Assembly: GCF_024055635.1 (NCBI RefSeq)
Contig: NZ_JAMXMB010000036.1
Location: 186,001 to 250,000 of the forward strand
Length of the DNA: 64,000 bases
Direction of reading: 5' to 3'
Origin: Microbacterium yannicii
Lineage (GTDB): Bacteria > Actinomycetota > Actinomycetes > Actinomycetales > Microbacteriaceae
The notes under the pieces are model-generated. The model was not told the origin of the DNA, did not search any database, and saw nothing but the letters and a program-made list of their open reading frames with translations. The position numbers and the translations under genes were made by a program. Below, piece by piece: positions 43,098-50,307 of the stretch; position 1 is the stretch's first letter; every line of letters starts with the position of its first letter.

Positions 43098-45296
43098 ATG
43101 GAGATCACATCCGAAGACCGGCGCTCCGGCCGGTTCAGGGGAGCGAGACGAACCGTGGCCGTCGTCACGGCCGCAGTCCTGGCGTTCGCCGGGTTGATGG
43201 CGGCGGCGCCGGCGAACGCCGCAGACCCGTGGATCGCTCAGCAGGACGGCGGCTATCTGCGGATCGCGGTGCCGAACGCCGCCGTCGAAGCCGCGGTCGG
43301 GCCGGTGTCGCAGGTCGTGGTCGAGGGCAACTTCGGACCTTCGCACAACTGGGCGCAGATCGGACTGCAGCGCAGCGGCGCCAACTGGACCGCGACCTAC
43401 GGGCCCTTCGAGCCCGGTCTGTACTACTACCAGGTCACCGGTGACGACAGCAAAGTGCTGAAGGACACGAGCAACCCCACCAGCGTGGCATCCGAACCGG
43501 AATGGAGCACGTTCTTCATCCCCGGCGAGTCGGCCGCGCTGCTGGCCGATGCCCCGCAAGAGGCGGGGGTCGTCCAGACGCTGACGTACCAGAGCTCGGT
43601 CGCAGGCGAGGAGCGTCAGGCGCTCGTCTGGGTGCCGCCGACCTACAAGGCCAAGGGCAAGAAGCTGCCGGTGCTCTACCTCCAGCACGGAGGCGGCCAG
43701 AGCTACCGCGACTGGGTCGAGGTGGGCCGTGCCGAGCAGATCCTCGACAACCTGTGGCTGGCCGGACAGCTCGAGGACATGCTCGTGGTGATGGGCAACG
43801 GCAACGTCGACGACTTCTCGGCGGAGCTGCTGGACAACATCGTCCCGGCCGTCGAGCGCACGTACAACGTCTCGCCTTCCAAGCAGCAGCGGGCGTTGGC
43901 CGGCCTCTCGATGGGCGGCGGCCAGACCTTCGAGGTGTTCAGCGAGCACCCGGGCTCATTCGGTGCGATCGGCACCTTCGGAGCCGGGCGATTCGGTGCC
44001 CTCGACGACCGCGCGGTCGACCGGATGAACGCCCGCACCGGCCTGTTCCGGGTCTACGTCGGCAACAAGACGGACATCGCGTACAACGACGTCTACGACT
44101 CGCTCCAGAAGTTCGACGCGATCGGTCTGGACTACCAGTTCGACGGCGTGAACCCGGATGCCGGGCACAACTGGAACGCCTGGCAGGAGAACCTCATCGA
44201 CTTCGCGCCGCGGCTGTTCACCGGCGAAGCGTCGGACCCTGCGATGAGCGAGGGCCACACGGCGCTCACCGAGCGCTTCGAGCCGCCGGCCGCCGGTACG
44301 ACGCCCACGCCGTGGCTCACCGCGGACGACTTCGTGACGTTCGAGACGACGACCGACTTCGCCGATGCCGAGTACGTCTCGGTGTGGGCCAACTGGGCGC
44401 CCGGTGGCAGCTGGCTGCGCGTCGAGATGACCAAGGTGGGTGATCGCTGGAGGGCGACCGTCGGTCCGCTCGAGGAGAAGTTCTACCACTACCGGCTCAT
44501 CGTCGATCGCCAGGCCGTCAAGGACACGTCGAACCCGACGAAGGTGACATCGGAGCCGGCCTGGAGCACCTTCCTCGTCCCAGGAGAGGGGTCGCGGCTG
44601 CTTGCCGACGTGCCCCAGGGGCAGGGCGGGAACCTGGAGGTCATGACGTACCAGAGCACGGTGGCGGCTCAGGAGCGCAGCGCCTATGTGTGGACGCCGC
44701 CGGGGTACGACCCCGCCCGCGCCGAGCCCTACCCGCTGTTCGTGCTGAACCACGGTGGCGGCCAGAGCTGGACCGACTGGGTCGAGGTCGGACGCGCGCG
44801 TCAGATCCTCGACAACCTCTCGCTGGACGGTGCCATCGAGCCGATGGTCGTCGTGATGCCCAACGGCAACGTCGGCGACTACCCGCGCGAGCTGCTCGAG
44901 AACGTGGTGCCGGTGACGGAGGAGCGCTACAACGTCAGCAGCGATCCACTCGATCGCGCGCTGGCCGGCCTGTCCGCGGGCGGCGCGCGCACGGTCTCGG
45001 TGCTCAAGGCGCACCCGGGCGAGTTCGCCTGGATCGGCACCTTCGCGGCGGGCTTCGGCGCCACGGCGGGCGTCGATGTCGCGGCGATCAACGAGGGCAC
45101 CGAGCTGTATCGGCTGTACACCGGCGACATCACGGACTTCACGTATGGGTCGGTGATGAGCTCCCTGCCGGTGCTGGACCAGCTGGGAATCGAGTACGAG
45201 TTCAACGGCGTGACGATCGGCCCCCACGGGTGGGACGTCTGGCAGCAGAACCTGATCGACCTGGCTCCGCGTCTCTTCCGGGACGGCGGCGAGTAA
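43098..45296 (+). CDS. secreted tandem CE1-type esterase with two CBM48/E-set modules
   Basis: A 732-residue exported protein with a twin-basic signal peptide (GARRTVAVVTAAVLAF ... ANAADP). Two homologous halves follow: each has an early-set/CBM48-like domain (YYYQVTGDDSKVLKDTSNP; HYRLIVDRQAVKDTSNP) and an esterase-D/CE1 alpha/beta-hydrolase domain. Nucleophile Ser271 is in GLSMGG and Ser626 in GLSAGG; His357 (DAGHNWN) and His710 (GPHGWD) are the likely partners. Feruloyl or acetyl esters on arabinose-containing polysaccharide are the likely targets, judging by the GH51 in the same regulon. Confidence 0.85.
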   Translation: MEITSEDRRSGRFRGARRTVAVVTAAVLAFAGLMAAAPANAADPWIAQQDGGYLRIAVPNAAVEAAVGPVSQVVVEGNFGPSHNWAQIGLQRSGANWTATYGPFEPGLYYYQVTGDDSKVLKDTSNPTSVASEPEWSTFFIPGESAALLADAPQEAGVVQTLTYQSSVAGEERQALVWVPPTYKAKGKKLPVLYLQHGGGQSYRDWVEVGRAEQILDNLWLAGQLEDMLVVMGNGNVDDFSAELLDNIVPAVERTYNVSPSKQQRALAGLSMGGGQTFEVFSEHPGSFGAIGTFGAGRFGALDDRAVDRMNARTGLFRVYVGNKTDIAYNDVYDSLQKFDAIGLDYQFDGVNPDAGHNWNAWQENLIDFAPRLFTGEASDPAMSEGHTALTERFEPPAAGTTPTPWLTADDFVTFETTTDFADAEYVSVWANWAPGGSWLRVEMTKVGDRWRATVGPLEEKFYHYRLIVDRQAVKDTSNPTKVTSEPAWSTFLVPGEGSRLLADVPQGQGGNLEVMTYQSTVAAQERSAYVWTPPGYDPARAEPYPLFVLNHGGGQSWTDWVEVGRARQILDNLSLDGAIEPMVVVMPNGNVGDYPRELLENVVPVTEERYNVSSDPLDRALAGLSAGGARTVSVLKAHPGEFAWIGTFAAGFGATAGVDVAAINEGTELYRLYTGDITDFTYGSVMSSLPVLDQLGIEYEFNGVTIGPHGWDVWQQNLIDLAPRLFRDGGE

Positions 45297-45311
45297 GAGG
45301 AACGACGATGG

Positions 45312-45346
45312 CGCACCGGCGCCCCCTTTTCCGGGGCGCCGGTGCG
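45312..45346 (+). terminator. strong terminator hairpin after the esterase gene
   Basis: A perfect 14-bp stem (CGCACCGGCGCCCC with GGGGCGCCGGTGCG) with a CTTTTCC loop, 15 bp after the esterase stop. Confidence 0.85.
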
Positions 45347-45519
45347 TCGTCGCGTGCGGCGTGTTCGAGTGCCGCGATGTGGGTCTGCCGGGCGTCGGCA
45401 CCCAGAACGCGCCACCCGAACGGATGCCTCGGGGGAGCCGATGCCGTTGGGTGAGCGGATGCCTCGACTGAACGGATGCCACGGGCCGCGGCATCCGCGA
45501 TCCTGGGAGACTGAGGCGG

Positions 45520-46122
45520 GTGAGCGCACATCGAGTGATCGGGCGGAGCGGCGGCATCGTCGTCCGCGCTTTCGAGGAAGACGATCTCGCGGCGTACCGC
45601 CATTGGCTGCAGCCCGAGCAGGAGTGGCACCGGTGGGACGGACCGTACTTCGCCAAGGCCTCGGCCGGGGAGATCGACGAGCGCCTCGATCGGTTCCGCG
45701 GCCGCCTCGCGTCGGGGGAGTACGCCGCCGAGTCGCCGCTGTCGCGAGCGGTGATCGTGAGGGAGGACACACCCGGCGAGATGGTCGGCTCGGTGTCGTG
45801 GCACTGGGAATCCGAGGAGTCGGACTGGCGTCGCATGGGCCTGACCGTCTACGACCCGGCGACCCGGGGACGCGGCGTCGGCACCGAGGCGCTGCGTATC
45901 TGGACCGACTACCTCTTCTCGACGACCGACGTCGTGCGTCTGGACTACTCGACGTGGTCGGGCAACGCGCGCATGCTCGGAGTCGGGCATCGGCTCGGAT
46001 TCAGCGAGGAGGCACGCTTCCGCGACGCTCGCGAGGTGCGGGGCGAACGCTACGACTCCGTCGTGATGGGCGTGCTGCGGGTGGAATGGGAGGCGCTGCC
46101 GGTGCATGCAGTGCTCGGGTAG
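45520..46122 (+). CDS. GNAT family N-acetyltransferase (RimJ/RimL-like)
   Basis: A 200-residue acetyltransferase: VVRAFEEDDLAAYRHWLQ at the start, acetyl-CoA loop PATRGRGVGTEALRIWTDYLF, and STWSGNARMLGVGHRLGFSEEARFRDAREVRGERYDSVVMG near the end, the classic RimJ/RimL layout. The peptide FAKASAGEIDE in the first third looks like a translated REP-type insert. GTG 45520. The 173 bp before it hold three GGATGCC copies and no other gene. Confidence 0.87.
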   Translation: MSAHRVIGRSGGIVVRAFEEDDLAAYRHWLQPEQEWHRWDGPYFAKASAGEIDERLDRFRGRLASGEYAAESPLSRAVIVREDTPGEMVGSVSWHWESEESDWRRMGLTVYDPATRGRGVGTEALRIWTDYLFSTTDVVRLDYSTWSGNARMLGVGHRLGFSEEARFRDAREVRGERYDSVVMGVLRVEWEALPVHAVLG

Positions 46123-46230
46123 ACCGCGCTCTCCGGCTGCTGCACGCGGCATGCAGAGCACTCGGACGGGTCGGGGCATCCTCATCAGAGGCCCTGTGGC
46201 GCTCGACGAGATCCGGTGTGTAAAGAATTA

Positions 46231-46285
46231 TTGACATGGATGCCGCGCGCGGCGTAGCCTGCGGATGTCAAAGATTCTAGACATC
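46231..46285 (+). promoter_or_regulatory. promoter with overlapping dyad, membrane/HTH operon
   Basis: TTGACA (46231-46236), 18-nt spacer and TAGCCT (46255-46260) form the best sigma-70-like promoter in the window. A perfect GATGTC-N10-GACATC dyad lies at 46264-46285 over the expected start of transcription, and a GACAT half-site is embedded in the -35. The HTH protein of the operon is the natural candidate to bind it. Confidence 0.75.
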
Positions 46286-46295
46286 GGAGCGAGCC

Positions 46296-46730
46296 ATGGT
46301 CTACGAAGAGCGCAACATCTGGGCGAGCCTCATCGCGGGCGTGGTCGGGGTCGCCGTCTACGTGATCCTGGTCCTGCAGCAGGCGAGCGGCGGGCCGTTG
46401 ACGGATGTCGACTGGGTGCCGCTGATGCTCTGGACGATCGGCGGCAGCATCGTCGCGGCGATCGTCATCAGCATCGCGTGGGGCATGCTCGCCGGTCTGA
46501 CGGATCCCGAGGGGGTCGGCAAGAGCGATCAGCGCGACCGCGACATCGCACACATGTCCACTCGGGTAGGGCAGGCGTTCCTCGTGATCGCCGGTCTCGG
46601 CGTCATCGTCCTGTGCGCCTTCGAGGCTGACTGGTTCTGGATCGCCAACTGCATGTTCCTCGGCTTCGCGGTCTCGTCGATCATCGGCGGGATCGCGAGC
46701 GTCATCGCCTACCGCCGCGGGCTCGTCTGA
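46296..46730 (+). CDS. four-helix integral membrane protein linked to an HTH repressor
   Basis: A 144-residue membrane protein with four predicted helices (about residues 8-28, 42-65, 92-110 and 115-138). It resembles the DUF2178-type proteins that sit before a small Cro/CI-like regulator in many Gram-positive bacteria. Its last base is shared with the ATG of the HTH gene. Function of the pair unknown. Confidence 0.75.
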   Translation: MVYEERNIWASLIAGVVGVAVYVILVLQQASGGPLTDVDWVPLMLWTIGGSIVAAIVISIAWGMLAGLTDPEGVGKSDQRDRDIAHMSTRVGQAFLVIAGLGVIVLCAFEADWFWIANCMFLGFAVSSIIGGIASVIAYRRGLV

Positions 46731-46945
46731 TGGTCAAGCCCACCAGGGTCACCAATTCGATCCGCGCCGTCCGCGAGGCGGCCGGGATCACGCAGGCCGA
46801 GCTCGCCCGTCGTGTCGGAGTCACCCGGCAGACCCTCATCGCGATCGAGCAGGGCAGGTACTCGCCCACCCTCGAGCTGGCCTTCCAGCTCTCCCGCGCG
46901 TTCGGCGTGGGTCTCGACGACCTCTTCGACTACCCGGAGGAATGA
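46730..46945 (+). CDS. XRE-family helix-turn-helix regulator
   Basis: A 71-residue single-domain repressor: NSIRAVREAAGITQAELARRVGVTRQTLIAIEQGRYSPTLELAFQLSRAF, then the usual LDDLFDYPEE end. It is coupled to the membrane protein gene by TGATG overlap and probably represses the shared promoter upstream through the GATGTC/GACATC dyad. Confidence 0.92.
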   Translation: MVKPTRVTNSIRAVREAAGITQAELARRVGVTRQTLIAIEQGRYSPTLELAFQLSRAFGVGLDDLFDYPEE

Positions 46946-46946
46946 C

Positions 46947-47966
46947 ATGCCCGAATCGCCCGCCTCGACGCAGCGCTCAGACACGATGCCGGCATGGGCC
47001 CAGCGCCGGTACGGCGGGCCCGACGTCGTTTCACAGGAGACGGTCGACGTCCCCGCACCCGGGCGCGGGGAGGCCCTCTTGCGGCTGCGCGCCACCGGCC
47101 TCAACAACGGCGACATCCGCGTGATGCGCGGGGAGCCGCTCCTCGTCCGTTTCGCGTTCGGGCTGCGCCGTCCGCGCCAGGCGGTGCGGGGGATGGATGC
47201 CGCAGCCACCGTGGTCGCGATCGGCGACGGCGTGACCGGCGTGGCGGTGGGCGATGAGGTCGTCGGCGAACTGCCCGGCGGCGGCGGGCTCGCACGCTAC
47301 GCACTCGCACCCGCCGCCCGGCTCGTCTCCCGCCCGCCCGCTCTCGACGCCGTCGTCGCGGCCGCGCTTCCGGTCGCCGGCGGGACGGCGTGGCAGGCGC
47401 TCGAACGCGGGGGCGCGGCATCCGGTCATCGCGTGCTGGTGATCGGGGCCTCCGGAGGTGTCGGCACGTTCGTCGTGCAGCTCGCGGTGCTGCGCGGGGC
47501 CGAGGTGTGGGCGCTGTGCGGAGAGCGCAACCGCGCGCTCGTGGAAGGTCTGGGCGCCACGCGCACCTTCGACTACCGCCGCGTGCGGCCGGGCGCGCCG
47601 GAGCTCGAGGACGGCTCGTTCGACGTGGTGATCGACATCGCCGGCACCGCACCCCTCCGCGTGCTGCAGCACCTGCTGCGCGAGGGCGGCCGCGTCGTGC
47701 TCGTGTCGGGGGAAGGGGGACGCGTGCTGGGTCCGATCGGCCGCATCCTCGGCGCCTCCGTGCGCTCGATCGCCTCGCGGCGGCCGCTCCGCCCGCTCGC
47801 CGCGACGGCGAAGCCTGAAGTGCTCTCCGAACTCGTCGCCCTTGCTGCCGCCGGGTCGTTGCGGCCGGTCATCGAGCGCACGCTCCCCTTCGCCGATGCG
47901 CCCGTCGCGCTCGCGCACGTCGCCGCGGGCCACGCGGTGGGCAAGGTCGTGGTGCTCGCAGACTGA
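46947..47966 (+). CDS. NAD(P)-dependent quinone oxidoreductase/zinc-free alcohol dehydrogenase family
   Basis: A 339-residue MDR-superfamily protein. GroES-like N-terminus (AQRRYGGPDVVSQETVDVPAPG, LRATGLNNGDIRVMRGEP, GMDAAATVVAIGDGVTGVAVGDEVVG) and Rossmann domain with VLVIGASGGVGTFVVQLA. The zinc ligands of true alcohol dehydrogenases are missing, as in quinone oxidoreductases. It starts 1 nt after the HTH stop with GGAGG before ATG 46947, so it is the third gene of that operon. Confidence 0.88.
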   Translation: MPESPASTQRSDTMPAWAQRRYGGPDVVSQETVDVPAPGRGEALLRLRATGLNNGDIRVMRGEPLLVRFAFGLRRPRQAVRGMDAAATVVAIGDGVTGVAVGDEVVGELPGGGGLARYALAPAARLVSRPPALDAVVAAALPVAGGTAWQALERGGAASGHRVLVIGASGGVGTFVVQLAVLRGAEVWALCGERNRALVEGLGATRTFDYRRVRPGAPELEDGSFDVVIDIAGTAPLRVLQHLLREGGRVVLVSGEGGRVLGPIGRILGASVRSIASRRPLRPLAATAKPEVLSELVALAAAGSLRPVIERTLPFADAPVALAHVAAGHAVGKVVVLAD

Positions 47967-48043
47967 GGCTGCCGCTTGAGGGTCGGGTTCGATGTCCGTG
48001 AGAGAATGATGGCGGCGTGCCCGGTTGTCCCCTTCCGTCGCGG

Positions 48044-48070
48044 TTCCTGAACGAGCGCAGCGAGTCGAAG
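48044..48070. repeat. degenerate REP-like half element
   Basis: TTCCTGAACGAGCGCAGCGAG followed by TCGAAGG resembles half of the TTTCGTCTCGCTC-type palindrome at 11655-11692, here just before the dimethylargininase gene. Confidence 0.35.
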
Positions 48071-48119
48071 GGCCGCCGGGCCCCTGGACAGCGTCCGCCG
48101 CCCCTCGTACAGGAGCAAG

Positions 48120-49046
48120 ATGTCCACGCAGAACACCGCGCCCGTCACCTCGACCACCTCGCCCGTCGCAGAAGGCGCCGCCACCGAAGGTGCGACCCAG
48201 ACCGCCGTCGCGGCGGGTCGCATCCAGCAGGTCCGCCGCTACCTGATGTGCCGTCCGGAGCACTTCACGGTGAGCTACACGATCAACCCGTGGATGGTGC
48301 CCGCCAACCCGACCGATACCGCCCTGGCGGTCCGCCAGTGGCAGGCGCTGTACGACACCTACATCGGACTCGGTCACGAGGTGCACCTGATCGATCCCAT
48401 CGAGGGCCTGCCCGACATGGTGTACACCGCCAACGGCGGCTTCGTGATCGACAACGTCGCGTACGGCGCGAAGTTCCGGTTCCAGGAACGCGTGCCCGAA
48501 GGGCCGGCGTTCATGGACTGGTTCCGCGCCAACGGCTACGACGTGGCCGAACCCGTCGAGGTCAACGAGGGCGAAGGCGACTTCCTCCTGGTCGGCGAGA
48601 CGATCCTCGCCGGCACCGGCTTCCGCTCGACGGGCGACAGCCACCGCGAGCTCGCCGACGTGTTCGGCAAGGAGGTCGTGAGCCTCAACCTCGTCGACCC
48701 GCGGTTCTACCACCTCGACACCGCGATCTCGGTGCTCGATCCCGTCGAGGGCCCGGGCGGCGTCGAGAAGGCCAACATCGCCTACCTCGAGCACGCGTTC
48801 GACGAGCGCAGCCAGGCGATCCTCGCCGAGCGCTACCCCGACGCGATCCACGTCGCCGATGCCGACGGCGCCGTGTTCGGCCTCAACTCGGCCAGCGACG
48901 GCCGCAACGTCATCATCTCGCCGCGCGCGAAGGGCTTCGAGGCGCAGCTGCGTGAGCGGGGTTACAACCCGGTGCTCGTCGACCTGTCCGAGCTGCTGCT
49001 CGGCGGCGGCGGCATCAAGTGCTGCACGCTCGAGCTGCGGCGCTGA
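48120..49046 (+). CDS. ddaH: dimethylargininase (amidinotransferase fold)
   Basis: A 308-residue N-omega,N-omega-dimethylarginine dimethylaminohydrolase-type protein. PDMVYTANGGFVIDNVAYGAKF, the His in RFYHLDTAISVL and the nucleophilic Cys in GGGIKCCTLELRR (two adjacent Cys, residues 301-302) match the family; the N-terminal 35 residues are a flexible Thr/Ala-rich extension. It hydrolyses methylarginine, or possibly arginine-like substrates, to citrulline. AGGAG is close to ATG 48120. It is paired with rocD. Confidence 0.88.
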   Translation: MSTQNTAPVTSTTSPVAEGAATEGATQTAVAAGRIQQVRRYLMCRPEHFTVSYTINPWMVPANPTDTALAVRQWQALYDTYIGLGHEVHLIDPIEGLPDMVYTANGGFVIDNVAYGAKFRFQERVPEGPAFMDWFRANGYDVAEPVEVNEGEGDFLLVGETILAGTGFRSTGDSHRELADVFGKEVVSLNLVDPRFYHLDTAISVLDPVEGPGGVEKANIAYLEHAFDERSQAILAERYPDAIHVADADGAVFGLNSASDGRNVIISPRAKGFEAQLRERGYNPVLVDLSELLLGGGGIKCCTLELRR

Positions 49047-49066
49047 CGGCGGGAAAGAGGAGCACC

Positions 49067-50293
49067 ATGACCGCCACCACCCCCTCCGTCGATGCGGCGA
49101 TGAGTCAGATCATCGCCGCCGAAGAGGAGCACGTCGCGCACAACTACCACCCACTGCCCGTCGTCATCTCACGGGGTGAGGGCGCGTGGGTGACGGATGT
49201 CGAGGGCAAGCGCTACCTCGACCTGCTGTCGGCGTATTCGGCGCTCAACTTCGGGCACGGCCATCCGGCGCTCCTCGCCGCTGCGCAGGAGCAGCTGAAC
49301 CGCCTCACGCTCACCAGCCGGGCGTACCACAACGACCGCCTGGGTCCCTTCGCGGCCGCGCTCGCGGAGCTCTGCGGCAAGGACCTCGTGCTCCCCATGA
49401 ACACGGGCGCGGAGGCCGTCGAGACCGGCATCAAACTGGCACGCGCGTGGGGCTACCGGGTGAAGGGCGTGGCACCGGATGCTGCGACCATCGTCGTGGC
49501 CCACGGCAACTTCCACGGCCGGACGACCACGATCGTCGGCTTCAGCGACGACCCGCAGGCACAGGCCGACTTCGGCCCGTTCACCCCGGGCTTCGCCTCG
49601 GTGCCGTTCGGCGACGCCGCAGCGATCGAGTCGGCCATCACGGACGACACCGTGGCGGTCCTGGTCGAGCCGATCCAGGGCGAGGCCGGCGTGGTCGTCC
49701 CACCGGAGGGTTACCTGCGGGCTGTGCGCGAGATCTGCACCCGCCGTGGCGTGCTGCTCATCGCCGACGAGATCCAGTCAGGCCTCGGCCGCGTCGGCGA
49801 GACGTTCGCGTGCGACCGCGAAGGCGTCGTGCCCGATGTCTATCTGCTCGGCAAGGCGCTGGGCGGCGGCATCCTTCCGCTGTCGGCCGTCGTGGCCGAT
49901 CGCGATGTGCTCGGCGTGATCCGCCCGGGCGAGCACGGCTCGACGTTCGGAGGCAACCCGCTCGCCGCCGCGATCGGCCTGCGCGTGGTCGAGATGCTGC
50001 AGACCGGCGAGTTCCAGCGTCGCGCGAAGCTGCTGGGCGAGCACCTCGAGTCGAGTCTCCAGGCGCTCATCGGTCACGGCGTCACCGGCGTGCGCGTCGC
50101 AGGGCTCTGGGCGGGCGTCGACATCGATCCCGCGGCCGGTACCGGCCGCGAGATCGCTGAGCGGCTCATCGGCCGAGGCGTGCTCGTCAAGGACACGCAC
50201 GGACAGACCATCCGGATCGCCCCGCCGCTCGTCATCCGCGGCACCGAACTGGACTGGGCGGTCGAGCAGCTGCGCGTGGTGCTCGCGGCCTGA
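49067..50293 (+). CDS. rocD: ornithine aminotransferase
   Basis: A 408-residue class-III PLP aminotransferase. YLDLLSAYSALNFGHGHP, PMNTGAEAVETGIKLAR, HGNFHGRTTTIVGFS, VLVEPIQGEAGVVVP, LLIADEIQSGLGRVG and Lys263 in LLGKALGGGILP are the family hallmarks of ornithine-oxo-acid transaminase. It gives glutamate semialdehyde, which PutA of this same window could oxidise. AAAGAGG lies before ATG 49067; 20 bp from ddaH, so one operon. Confidence 0.93.
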   Translation: MTATTPSVDAAMSQIIAAEEEHVAHNYHPLPVVISRGEGAWVTDVEGKRYLDLLSAYSALNFGHGHPALLAAAQEQLNRLTLTSRAYHNDRLGPFAAALAELCGKDLVLPMNTGAEAVETGIKLARAWGYRVKGVAPDAATIVVAHGNFHGRTTTIVGFSDDPQAQADFGPFTPGFASVPFGDAAAIESAITDDTVAVLVEPIQGEAGVVVPPEGYLRAVREICTRRGVLLIADEIQSGLGRVGETFACDREGVVPDVYLLGKALGGGILPLSAVVADRDVLGVIRPGEHGSTFGGNPLAAAIGLRVVEMLQTGEFQRRAKLLGEHLESSLQALIGHGVTGVRVAGLWAGVDIDPAAGTGREIAERLIGRGVLVKDTHGQTIRIAPPLVIRGTELDWAVEQLRVVLAA

Positions 50294-50307
50294 CCCGCGT
50301 CGGATCC

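Noticed and set aside
47031-48851. 606-codon minus-strand frame opposite the oxidoreductase and dimethylargininase genes
   Set aside because: Composition is His/Arg/Asp-rich, it spans two plus-strand genes and an intergenic gap, and it has no start signals.
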